From Hyphomicrobiales bacterium (GTDB lineage Bacteria; Pseudomonadota; Alphaproteobacteria; Rhizobiales; Beijerinckiaceae), in the NCBI GenBank assembly GCA_027483505.1, contig JAIXUP010000040.1, positions 1-64,000 of the forward strand: a stretch of 64,000 nt of DNA, written 5' to 3'. Of the stretch, positions 50,674 through 62,236 are shown piece after piece (position 1 is the stretch's first letter; every line of letters starts with the position of its first letter). Below the pieces are notes generated by a model. That model saw only the letters and a list, made by a program, of their open reading frames with translations. It did not search any database and was not told the DNA's origin. The position numbers and the translations under genes were made by a program.

Positions 50674-51134
50674 CAGCCAAGTTTCCCGATCAAGCCAAGC
50701 AACAGGTTTGCCTCGCTCGGCGTCAAGGGCGCAAGCGTCTTCTGCGACACCTTCGGAGCGAGGTGAATCATTTTCCGCGCGGCCTGTTCGCCTTCCGGCG
50801 TCAGGCTGATCATCACCAGCCGGGCGTCGAGCGGATCAGTGGACTGCGCGACCCAGCCTCTCCTGGCGAGACGGCCGACGACGCTGAAGATCGTCGCAGG
50901 GTCCATGGCCGTCAGCCGCCCCAGCAGGTTCTGGGAGGTCGGCCCAAGCTCGTGCAGCTTGGCGAGCGCCGCGAACTGCGTCGGCGTCACCCCGAACTGC
51001 TCCATCACCGCATTGAAGTGTTCGGTCGCCCGCTGCTGCGCCTTGCGCAGGAGGAACCCGACCTGATCTTCGAGGATGTATGGCGGGACAGCGCCAGCCG
51101 CGCCCTGGCTCTTTCGTCTGGCAAGCGCGCTCAT
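50673..51134 (-). CDS. MarR family transcriptional regulator
   Basis: FGVTPTQFAALAKLHELGPTSQNLLGRLTAMDPATIFSVVGRLARRGWVAQSTDPLDAR wHTH. Confidence 0.9.
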   Translation of the reverse strand: MSALARRKSQGAAGAVPPYILEDQVGFLLRKAQQRATEHFNAVMEQFGVTPTQFAALAKLHELGPTSQNLLGRLTAMDPATIFSVVGRLARRGWVAQSTDPLDARLVMISLTPEGEQAARKMIHLAPKVSQKTLAPLTPSEANLLLGLIGKLG

Positions 51135-52630
51135 CTCAGCCGGTCCTTTGGCCACGGGTTGCCATCGGGCCATGGCTCGATCCGGGCATCGGACGCAAAG
51201 GCGCGGATCATCTCGTCCATGCTGACAATGTCACCGCCATGGCCGCCAAGCTTCTCATAGAGCGCGCGCGGCAGCGTAAATTCGATCGGCGCCACGATGG
51301 CAGGGGTCGGCACATATCCGAACGAGCCTTTCGGCATGCGCGTCACATCCGCCATCACGGTGATGCCGCCGCCCGCCCAGATGTACGCCGGCGCGCCGCC
51401 CAGCGTCACCCGCGTCTCGCCCTTCGCCACAGAGCGGGTCAGCAGCACCGGATTCTCGCTGACCCCGGCCCGGAGGCTCCCGCCTGCACCAGCCATGAAC
51501 AGCACCGAGCACAGCGAAGGCTCGCAGTTCTCGCCGATGCGGGCCACAACCAGGCGCACCGCATCCGGCATCTCGGCGGGCACCGGCACGAGATTGTCGT
51601 CGAGAACGCAGTAGAGCGCGTCCTCGCCCGTCGTCGAGGTCAGCAACAGCCGCATGCCCGGCCATGCCACCGCCGGGTCGATCTTCTGGATGATCGACAG
51701 CGGATCGGAAATGTCGGTGCCGCCCCAGCCAAGCCCCGGATTGGCCACCTGGAAGTAACGCCCTGGCGTCGACTTGCGCCCGCGTACGCGGATGCCGCCG
51801 GGCCGCATGTCGAGCACGCGGCCGGCCTGATGCTCGGTCAGAACGCCGGTGATGTGGTCATCGACCACGATCACCTCATCGACATTCCCAAGCCATTGCT
51901 TGGCGAAGATGCCGACGGTGGCCGAGCCGCAGCCCACCCGCATGCGCTCCTCCGGCTTGCCGTCGACAATCGGAGCGGCGTTCGCCTGCACGATCACGCT
52001 GTGCCCGCCCGGAATGCTCATCTCGACCGCCTCGCCGGAGCAGAGCTTCAGCAAGGTGTCGCAGGTGACATTGCCCTCCTTCTTCGAGCCCCCGGTAAGG
52101 TGGCGCACGCCGCCGATCGAGAGCATCTGCGAGCCATATTCTGCCGTGGTCACATGGCCGACCTGCTCGCCGCCGACCATGACCGGCGCGGCTTCAGGCC
52201 CGAGATGCCGGTCGGTGTCGATCTTCACCTTGACGCCGCAATAGGAGAAAATGCCCTCCGTCACGACCGTGACGGTGTCGACGCCCTCGTGCTGTGACGA
52301 GACGATGAAAGGCGCGGGCTTATAGTCCGGATAGGTTGTGCCGGAACCGACGCCGGTGATGAAGGTGCGCGACGCATCGAGCGGCTGGCCATCCCAGTCC
52401 GTGCCGGCAAACTCGACCAGCTTGCCGCCGCCATCCACCGTCCGCTGCATCAAGAGCACCGGGTCTGTCCGGACCAATTGACCCTCGACATTCGCATAGC
52501 GCGAGCAAGCACCGGCCCGACCCGGCCTGATCCGGCACAGCACCGGACACGCGTCGCAACGCACGATGCCCTCGCCCTCGGCAGCGCCGAACTTGGCCGA
52601 GCGCGCGGCGGTGGAGAGGCTGTCGGTCAT
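51131..52630 (-). CDS. 6-hydroxynicotinate reductase-like Fe-S protein
   Basis: N-terminal CDACPVLCRIRPGRAGACSRY Fe-S motif and overall resemblance to Hnr family. Confidence 0.75.
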   Translation of the reverse strand: MTDSLSTAARSAKFGAAEGEGIVRCDACPVLCRIRPGRAGACSRYANVEGQLVRTDPVLLMQRTVDGGGKLVEFAGTDWDGQPLDASRTFITGVGSGTTYPDYKPAPFIVSSQHEGVDTVTVVTEGIFSYCGVKVKIDTDRHLGPEAAPVMVGGEQVGHVTTAEYGSQMLSIGGVRHLTGGSKKEGNVTCDTLLKLCSGEAVEMSIPGGHSVIVQANAAPIVDGKPEERMRVGCGSATVGIFAKQWLGNVDEVIVVDDHITGVLTEHQAGRVLDMRPGGIRVRGRKSTPGRYFQVANPGLGWGGTDISDPLSIIQKIDPAVAWPGMRLLLTSTTGEDALYCVLDDNLVPVPAEMPDAVRLVVARIGENCEPSLCSVLFMAGAGGSLRAGVSENPVLLTRSVAKGETRVTLGGAPAYIWAGGGITVMADVTRMPKGSFGYVPTPAIVAPIEFTLPRALYEKLGGHGGDIVSMDEMIRAFASDARIEPWPDGNPWPKDRLR

Positions 52631-52645
52631 GCCGCAAACCCTACC

Positions 52646-52804
52646 CGCGCGTTTCCGGGGCCGAGTAGCGCAAGCGGATCGGAACCCGGAATCCAGGCAT
52701 TGTCTTGTGAGCGCAGCGAACACAGAATTTCGAGCGCTTCGCGCGAAACGATCTCTGGATTCCGGGTTCCATTCCGCTGCGCTGCATGGCCCCGGAAACG
52801 CGCG
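52646..52804. repeat. long imperfect inverted repeat (arms about 50 bp, loop about 58 bp)
   Basis: Left CGCGCGTTTCCGGGGCC...GGAACCCGGAATCCAG (52646-52696) vs reverse complement of right arm (52755-52804). Confidence 0.9.
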
Positions 52805-52817
52805 AAAGTTTCGGCCA

Positions 52818-55570
<2,753 letters not shown>

Positions 55571-55571
<1 letters not shown>

Positions 55572-56431
55572 CAGGCAACGCTCCGGACGGCACCGCCCGC
55601 AAAGCCGGCCAGCACATCGCGAACCAGCGTCAGCGCCGCGTCCTGTCGGTATGCACCCGTACTGCGCACGTCGTTGATGGGCCGAAGCCCGGCGAGATGG
55701 TCCACCGCGACGATGTCAGGCGCATCGGCAAGGCTCTTCCCTTGCAAGGCGGCCTCAAGAGCGGTCAATCGCTGCGCCACCGCCGAGCATGAGCCGACAG
55801 CCAGACGCGCAGCCGTAATTGCGCCCTTGTCCGCCTCAATCACCGCAGCAACCATGACGATCGAGATCACCAGATACTTTCGCGCGCCGAGCTTCAGGAA
55901 CCGTCCCTGGCCCGCCGATTTCGGCACCAGCAGCGCGGTCACGATCTCGTCTGCTTCCACCGCTGTCGCGCGATAGCCCGTGATGAAGTCCGGGATGGGC
56001 ACAAGCCGCACCCCGCGCTGCGAGCTGAGTTCCACTTCGGCATCCAGCGTCAGCAGGCACGGAATGCCGTCCCCGGCAGGCGATGCGGTGCAGATATTCC
56101 CCGCCAGCGTGCCGCGGTTCTGGATCTGCACGCCGCCGACCTCGCGCGCCGCCATGCGGTAGCCATCGAACAGCGGCGGCAGGTCTGCACGGATCAGATC
56201 GGTCCAGGTCGTCAGCGCCCCGAACCGCCAGTGGTCAGCATGCTCGCTTATCCCGCGCAATGCGCTGAGAGCGGACATGTCGAGCACGTCCTTGTGGGCA
56301 GGATCGCCCCAGGCGCGCCGCGTTGCGAAGGCTGGATAGACATCCGTGCCGCCCGCCAAAACCTGCACGTCGTGTCGGGCGCGGATTGCGAGCGCGTCAG
56401 TGAGCGTAGCGGGACGATGATAGCCGATCAT
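55571..56431 (-). CDS. FAD-binding subunit of molybdenum hydroxylase
   Basis: LAGGTDVYPAF, VQIQNRGTLAGNICTASPAGD motifs. Confidence 0.93.
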
Positions 56432-58119
56432 GCATGCTCCCGAAACAAGCGGGCCGCCTCGTCCGCCGTGAAATACCCCCGCAGGACATCACGCGCCACC
56501 AGCGCGGGGTCACGCGCCGAGGCCGGGCCATAGCCCCCGCCGCCCGGCGTCATCACCTCGACACGGTCACCGGCCTTCAGCGGCACATCCTGATCCTTCG
56601 ACAGATGCTCGGGCGTGAACACCTCTCCGCCACGATGGATGCGCACAATGTTTGGCGCACCGTCCTGCCCGCCTTGCACGCCGGGCGGGCCAAACCGGCC
56701 ATGGTCCATCACGAACGAGGCCCGTGCCTCCCCGCGCAGCAACTCTACCTCGTAGTGCACGCCGAAGCCGCCGCGATGCTGACCCGCCCCACCCGAGCCT
56801 TCGCGCAGGGCAAAGCGCCGGAACAAGATCGGGTAGTACTGCTCCATCACCTCGACAGGCGCGGTCTTGGAAATCCCGATGGTCGAGCAGCCATTGCTCA
56901 ATCCGTCATGCTCGATGTTGCCGCCATAGCCCCCGCCGGAGATCTGGTACATCACATAGGCCGCGCCCTTGGCCGGATCGAAGCCGCCAAGCGCAAAGTT
57001 GCCGGAAGACCCCGCCGGCGCCGCCGTCACCTTTTCGGGGATCGCCTTGGCCAGCGCCAGGAACACCGCTTCGGCAATGCGCTGCGAAACCTCGGCCGCA
57101 CAGCCTGACACCGGGCGCGGATAGCGGGCGTCGAGGAATGTGCCTTCCGGCCTGACGATCTTGAGCGGCTCGAACGCCCCGGCATTCAGCGGCGTATCGG
57201 GAAAAATGTGACGGATGGCGAGGTAGACGGCGGAATAGGTCGTCGCCACGACCGAGTTCATCGGCCCCCGGCACGGCGGCGACGAGCCGGTAAAATCGAA
57301 TCCAAGTTCAGTGCCTTGTACCGTAACCTTCAAGGCGATCGTGAGCGGCTCGTTGACCACGCCATCGGAGTCGACGAACGCCTCGGACGTGTAGACGCCA
57401 TCCGGAATTCCCGCGATGTGGGCCCGCATCAGTTCCGCAGCCCGGACGCGCATGTCTGCGATCGCGGCCCTCAGGGTTGCCGCGCCATAGCGCGCGACCA
57501 GTTCGGCCAGCCTGTTTGCGCCGACCTTCAGCGCCGACGCCTGCGCCTTGATATCTCCAATGCGCTGGTCAGCCACACGGATGTTGGAGGTGATGATCGA
57601 ATAGATCTCCTGATCCATCACTCCGCGCTTGAACAGCTTGACCGGCGGCAGGCGCAGGCCCTCCTGCTCGACTTCGGTCGCCTTGGCCGAGAAGCCTCCT
57701 GGCACCATGCCGCCGATGTCAGGCCAGTGACCCGTATTCTGCAGCCAGCAGAACAGTTCGCCATCGACATGGAACGGCATCGCGAAGCGCACATCCATGA
57801 GGTGCGTGCCGCCGAGATAGGGGTCGTTGACAATGTAGATGTCCTCGGGCTCGGGCGGAGCCACCCGTCCTTCGCGGATCAGCCGGATGATGGCGGCGGT
57901 CGAATGCTGCATTGTGCCGACGAAGACCGGCAGGCCGAACTCGCCCTGTGCGATCAGGGCGCCATCCTCGATCGCGTAGATGCCGGATGACCGGTCATCG
58001 GCCTCAGCGATCACGGGCGAGAAGGCCGAGCGGGTGAAAGCGATGTCCATCTCGTTGCAGACCTGCGTCAGGCCCGCCTGGATGACTGCAATGGTGAGGG
58101 CATCGGGTTTTTCGGTCAT
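56428..58119 (-). CDS. hydantoinase B/oxoprolinase family protein
   Basis: FTRSAFSPVIAEADDRSSGIYA, NDPYLGGTHLMDV motifs. Confidence 0.95.
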   Translation of the reverse strand: MTEKPDALTIAVIQAGLTQVCNEMDIAFTRSAFSPVIAEADDRSSGIYAIEDGALIAQGEFGLPVFVGTMQHSTAAIIRLIREGRVAPPEPEDIYIVNDPYLGGTHLMDVRFAMPFHVDGELFCWLQNTGHWPDIGGMVPGGFSAKATEVEQEGLRLPPVKLFKRGVMDQEIYSIITSNIRVADQRIGDIKAQASALKVGANRLAELVARYGAATLRAAIADMRVRAAELMRAHIAGIPDGVYTSEAFVDSDGVVNEPLTIALKVTVQGTELGFDFTGSSPPCRGPMNSVVATTYSAVYLAIRHIFPDTPLNAGAFEPLKIVRPEGTFLDARYPRPVSGCAAEVSQRIAEAVFLALAKAIPEKVTAAPAGSSGNFALGGFDPAKGAAYVMYQISGGGYGGNIEHDGLSNGCSTIGISKTAPVEVMEQYYPILFRRFALREGSGGAGQHRGGFGVHYEVELLRGEARASFVMDHGRFGPPGVQGGQDGAPNIVRIHRGGEVFTPEHLSKDQDVPLKAGDRVEVMTPGGGGYGPASARDPALVARDVLRGYFTADEAARLFREHA

Positions 58120-60167
58120 GTCAGACCCGCCACAATGCGCAGATTGCCGATCGCGTCCACCCGCGCGCTCCAGCCCGGCTCGATGATCGTGGTGGCGTCG
58201 ATCTGCTGCACGACTGCAGGACCCGCCACCAGCGCGCCGATGGGGAGCATCTCGCGCTGATAGACCTTGGCATCATGCCAAACGCCATCCGCAAAGAGCG
58301 GCCGCAGGCCGACCACCGCTTCGTCAGCGGTGGCCTTGCGCCCATCTGAATCAATCAGGCTCGCCAGCGGCAGCGCCCGGCGCTTGCCGATCACCGAAGT
58401 GATGAGATTGACCAGCACCGCGCGGATTTCCGGCAACGTGACCTGAAAGCGCTTGAAGTAAGCAGCCTCGAACAGCGCCTGCAAAGCCTCGCGGCTGACC
58501 TCGCCGGCAGGCAAAGCCACGCGGATCAGATGCGTCTGCCCGCGGAACTGCATGTCGGCCCCGTGCAGCACCACGGTTTCGACGATCTCGTCCTGCTCAT
58601 CGGCGTTGATCGCCAGCCCCTGCGCCCTCTGCGCTGCCAGCACCGTAGCGACATGGCCCATGTCGGCCTGATCAAGCCCGATGTTCAGCGTTTGCACGAA
58701 ATCCTGGCGCAGGTCCGCGACGAGGCACCCCAGCGCATTGGTCAGTCCCGGCCTGGCCGGCACCAGCACTTCAGCCAGACCAAGCTCCCGCGCCAACGCC
58801 ACGGCATGAAGCGGCCCCGCACCACCGAAGGCGAACAGCGCGAAATCGCGCGGATCATGCCCGCGCGAGAGCGACACCATGCGGATCGCCCCTGCCATGT
58901 GCATGTTGCCAAGGGTCAGCACGGCAGATGCTGCCGCTTCGATGCTGAGCCCAAGCGGCCTGGCCAGCTTCGCCTCCACGATGGCCCGCACATGGTCGAC
59001 CGTGACGGGGTTCTTCACCGCGAGCAGCTTGCCCGGATCAAGCCGCCCGAGCACGAGATTGGCATCGGTGATGGTGACGTCGGCGCCGCCGCGCCCGTAG
59101 CAGATCGGGCCGGGCTCCGAGCCAGCCGAATGCGGGCCGACAGTCAGCATGCCGGCGGCATTCAGCGTTGCGATGGAGCCGCCGCCCGCGCCGACCGTGC
59201 GCACATCGACCATCGGCACATGGATCGGCAGGCCATAGGCGATGGTGAGTTCAGCCGACACCTCCGGCACGCCGCCATGGATCAGCGCCACATCCGTCGA
59301 GGTGCCGCCCATGTCATAGGTGATGGCGTTGGCGAGGCCGGATTGCTCCAGCGTCGCGGCTGCTGCCATCACGCCCGAGGCCGGGCCGCTCATCACCGTC
59401 TTCGCGGCATCGCGCGCCACAAGACGGGCGGAGACCGTGCCGCCATTGCCGTTCATGACCAAGAGGTCACGCCTGAAGCCCCGCGCTTCAAGCTCGCCTT
59501 GAAGCCGACGGATGTAGCGATCAAGGATCGGTTGCACGGCGGCGTTGACGCTCGCCGTCGTGCCGCGTTCATACTCGCGGTATTCGGAGAGCAGCGCATG
59601 GCCGAGCGTGATGTAGCCATTCGGCCAGATGTCGCGCGCGATCTCGCCGGCGCGCAATTCATGCGACGGGTTGGCATAGGCGTGCAGGAAGTGGATCACC
59701 AGCGCCTCGCAGCCATCGGCGATCAGCCTTTGCGCGGCCTCCCGCACGGCGCCTTCTTCAAGCGCTGTGACCACCTGCCCGCGCGCATCCATCCGCTCGG
59801 GAATTTCGATGCGAAGCTCGCGCGGTATCAGCGGCTCGAAGGTGCCGAACAGGCCATAGGGCTTGGGCCGCGTCCGGCGGCCAAGCTCCAGCGTGTCACG
59901 GAAACCCATGGTGGTGATCAGGCCGACGCGGGCCAGCTTGCGTTCCAGCACGGCATTTGTGGTGGCCGTGGTGCCGTGGATGATCAAGTCGAGATCAGCA
60001 GGCAAAACCCCGGTCGCCTCAATGGCGGCGATCACGCCATGCGCCTGGTTGCCCGCCGTGGTGGGGATTTTCGCCAGCCTGACGGTTCCCGCCTCACCTG
60101 CAACCGCCTCGTAAAGCAGCAGATCGGTGAACGTGCCCCCCACATCGATGCCAGCCACACGGCGCAA
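58116..60167 (-). CDS. hydantoinase A/oxoprolinase family protein
   Basis: GIDVGGTFTDLLLYE, IHGTTATTNAVLERK, YDMGGTSTDVALI motifs. Confidence 0.95.
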   Translation of the reverse strand: MRRVAGIDVGGTFTDLLLYEAVAGEAGTVRLAKIPTTAGNQAHGVIAAIEATGVLPADLDLIIHGTTATTNAVLERKLARVGLITTMGFRDTLELGRRTRPKPYGLFGTFEPLIPRELRIEIPERMDARGQVVTALEEGAVREAAQRLIADGCEALVIHFLHAYANPSHELRAGEIARDIWPNGYITLGHALLSEYREYERGTTASVNAAVQPILDRYIRRLQGELEARGFRRDLLVMNGNGGTVSARLVARDAAKTVMSGPASGVMAAAATLEQSGLANAITYDMGGTSTDVALIHGGVPEVSAELTIAYGLPIHVPMVDVRTVGAGGGSIATLNAAGMLTVGPHSAGSEPGPICYGRGGADVTITDANLVLGRLDPGKLLAVKNPVTVDHVRAIVEAKLARPLGLSIEAAASAVLTLGNMHMAGAIRMVSLSRGHDPRDFALFAFGGAGPLHAVALARELGLAEVLVPARPGLTNALGCLVADLRQDFVQTLNIGLDQADMGHVATVLAAQRAQGLAINADEQDEIVETVVLHGADMQFRGQTHLIRVALPAGEVSREALQALFEAAYFKRFQVTLPEIRAVLVNLITSVIGKRRALPLASLIDSDGRKATADEAVVGLRPLFADGVWHDAKVYQREMLPIGALVAGPAVVQQIDATTIIEPGWSARVDAIGNLRIVAGLT

Positions 60168-60193
60168 TCGGCAGACCCCTCATTCGGATGAGA

Positions 60194-60211
60194 TCATTTG
60201 TGCACGAATGA
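60194..60211. promoter_or_regulatory. near-perfect 18-bp palindrome TCATTTGTGCACGAATGA, candidate MarR operator
   Basis: Half-sites TCATTTGTG / TCATTCGTG match 8 of 9; lies 26 bp upstream of hyuA-like start. Confidence 0.5.
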
Positions 60212-60268
60212 GTTTGGCGGGCAAGGTGGGTGATGACTTTTGAAGCTGGCTGCGCAATTCTTAAGTCC

Positions 60269-60601
60269 ATGATCATTGCGACGCGCCGACTGACGATCGA
60301 CACAGGCACAGACCAGCACGCGCTTGAGATACGCATTTATGCTCCGGTAGCAACAGACGTCGATTTTTGCTGTTCTTACGAGATTGACTGGCCCGGACGT
60401 GTCGAAAAAACAGCGATGTTTGGTCTCGACAGCGCGCAAGCCCTGATCCTTGAGTTCAATGCCATAGGCAGCACTTTGTATAGCAGCGAGTATCACGAAA
60501 ACGGTCAATTGAGTTGGAACGATGAGGCGTCGGGTTATGGGTTTCCCGTGGTACCGACATTGCGGCAGATGCTCGTCGGCGACGACGCCCGTTTCTTCTG
60601 A
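60269..60601 (+). CDS. small protein of unknown function (DUF6968-like)
   Basis: MIIATRRLTIDTGTDQHALEIRIYAPV...FCCSYEIDWPG; opposite strand to flanking operons. Confidence 0.6.
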   Translation: MIIATRRLTIDTGTDQHALEIRIYAPVATDVDFCCSYEIDWPGRVEKTAMFGLDSAQALILEFNAIGSTLYSSEYHENGQLSWNDEASGYGFPVVPTLRQMLVGDDARFF

Positions 60602-60606
60602 CCCAA

Positions 60607-61320
60607 TCAGACCGTCAGATATGCTTCCCTGACCTCATCATTCGCCTCAAGCTCCGCCATCGTGCCCGAAAAGCGGATCGCGCCTTTTTCGATGACATAG
60701 GCGCGGTCGGAGACAGCCGCCGCGAAGTGCAGGTTCTGCTCGCATAGCAGCACCGCTATACCTGTCGCCTTCATGGCAATCACGGCTTCGGCCATCTGCT
60801 CGACGATGACAGGGGCCAGCCCTTCGGACGGCTCGTCCAGCAGCACCATGTCGGGGTTGCCCATCAGCGTGCGGGCGATTGTCAGCATCTGCTGCTCGCC
60901 GCCCGACATGGCCGAGGCGCGGCGGCCCTCCATTTCTGCGAGATTGGGAAAGATCGCGTAGAGCTTTTCCAGCGTCCACGCCTTACGGCCATCACGCGCC
61001 GGGCGGCGGCCCACTTCAAGGTTCTCCTGCACGGTGAGGTCCGTGAAGATGCGGCGTTCCTCTGGCACATAGCCGAGGCCGAGCCGGGCGATACGGTAGG
61101 ATGGCAGCCTGCGGATGTCCTCGCCGGCGAAGCTCAAGGCCTCTGCACTCGCCTCAACCATGCCAATGATCGCCTTCAGCGTCGTGGTCTTGCCGGCGCC
61201 ATTGCGGCCCATCAGCGCCACCACCTCGCCGCGCCGCGCATCAAGCGAGACGCCGAACAGCACCTCCGCCATGCCATAGGCGGCGCTGAGATTGCGGATG
61301 CTCAGGAGGGCTTCGGTCAT
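60607..61320 (-). CDS. branched-chain amino-acid-type ABC transporter ATP-binding protein (LivF-like)
   Basis: GRNGAGKTTTLKAIIG, MSGGEQQMLTIARTLMGNPDMVLLDEPSEGLAP. Confidence 0.95.
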   Translation of the reverse strand: MTEALLSIRNLSAAYGMAEVLFGVSLDARRGEVVALMGRNGAGKTTTLKAIIGMVEASAEALSFAGEDIRRLPSYRIARLGLGYVPEERRIFTDLTVQENLEVGRRPARDGRKAWTLEKLYAIFPNLAEMEGRRASAMSGGEQQMLTIARTLMGNPDMVLLDEPSEGLAPVIVEQMAEAVIAMKATGIAVLLCEQNLHFAAAVSDRAYVIEKGAIRFSGTMAELEANDEVREAYLTV

Positions 61321-61350
61321 CGTGGAACGCGCCTGCTTCGTTCACCCGCC

Positions 61351-61431
61351 ATCCTCATCCTGAGCTTGTCGAAGGAGGAGAAGTCAGCCTGCATCACACT
61401 GGAAGCATCCGACGACGGGCTCAGGATGAGA
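61351..61431. repeat. pair of inverted REP-like elements (BIME-like)
   Basis: CTCATCCTGAGCTTGTCGAAGGAG and, inverted, CATCCGACGACGGGCTCAGGATGAG. Confidence 0.65.
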
Positions 61432-61456
61432 ATGGTGGGGCTCGGACGGGCGGCCA

Positions 61457-62236
61457 TCACACCCGCCCCCGCCGTGCCCGCATCGCAGCCGCCACGCCCA
61501 TGTCGCCGAGGTATACCTGCTTGACGCGCGCGTTGGAGCGGACCTCGTCGGGCTTGCCGTCGGCGATGATCTCGCCGCGCACCAGCACCAGGATGCGGTC
61601 GGCATGGGCGAAGACCGCGTCCATGTCATGCTCGGTGAACAGCACGCCGATCTTGCGCTGCCGCGCGATGGTCGCGGTGATGTCCATCAGTTGCGCCCTC
61701 TCCTTCGGCGCCATGCCGGCGGTCGGCTCGTCCATCAGCAAGAGCTTTGGCGCGGAAGCGAGCGCGATCGCCAGCTCCACGCGCTTGACGTCGCCATAGG
61801 CCAACTCACGCACCGGACGGTCGGCGTCCGCGCGCATGCCGACGAGATCGAGCAGGTCCAGCGCCTCGGGCCGATAGCGGGTCTCGGCCCGCGCGCCAAC
61901 TGACATGATCTGGTCATGCCACGAGATCAGCGCCATCTGCACATTCTCGGCCACGCTCATCGACACGAAGGTCTGCGCAATCTGGAAGGTGCGCCCGATG
62001 CCGCGCCGCCAGACCTCGCGCGGCGCGAGGCCCGAGATCGGCTGGCCCGCCAGCAGCACTTGCCCTGAATCAGGGCGAAGCTGCCCGCCGACCATGTTGA
62101 ACGTGGTCGATTTGCCCGCCCCGTTCGGCCCGATGATGGCCAGCATGTCGCCGGCCTCCAGCGCGAAGGCCACGTCCTTGGCGGCCACCACGCCGCCGAA
62201 GCGCTTGTTGAGGCCTGTGACCTTGAGCAGCGTCAT
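61457..62236 (-). CDS. branched-chain amino-acid-type ABC transporter ATP-binding protein (LivG-like)
   Basis: MTLLKVTGLNKRFGGVVAAKDVAF, GPNGAGKSTTFNMVGG. Confidence 0.93.
   Translation of the reverse strand: MTLLKVTGLNKRFGGVVAAKDVAFALEAGDMLAIIGPNGAGKSTTFNMVGGQLRPDSGQVLLAGQPISGLAPREVWRRGIGRTFQIAQTFVSMSVAENVQMALISWHDQIMSVGARAETRYRPEALDLLDLVGMRADADRPVRELAYGDVKRVELAIALASAPKLLLMDEPTAGMAPKERAQLMDITATIARQRKIGVLFTEHDMDAVFAHADRILVLVRGEIIADGKPDEVRSNARVKQVYLGDMGVAAAMRARRGRV

Noticed and set aside
58530-60191. 553-aa plus-strand ORF
   Set aside because: Antisense to the hydantoinase A gene with no recognisable motif
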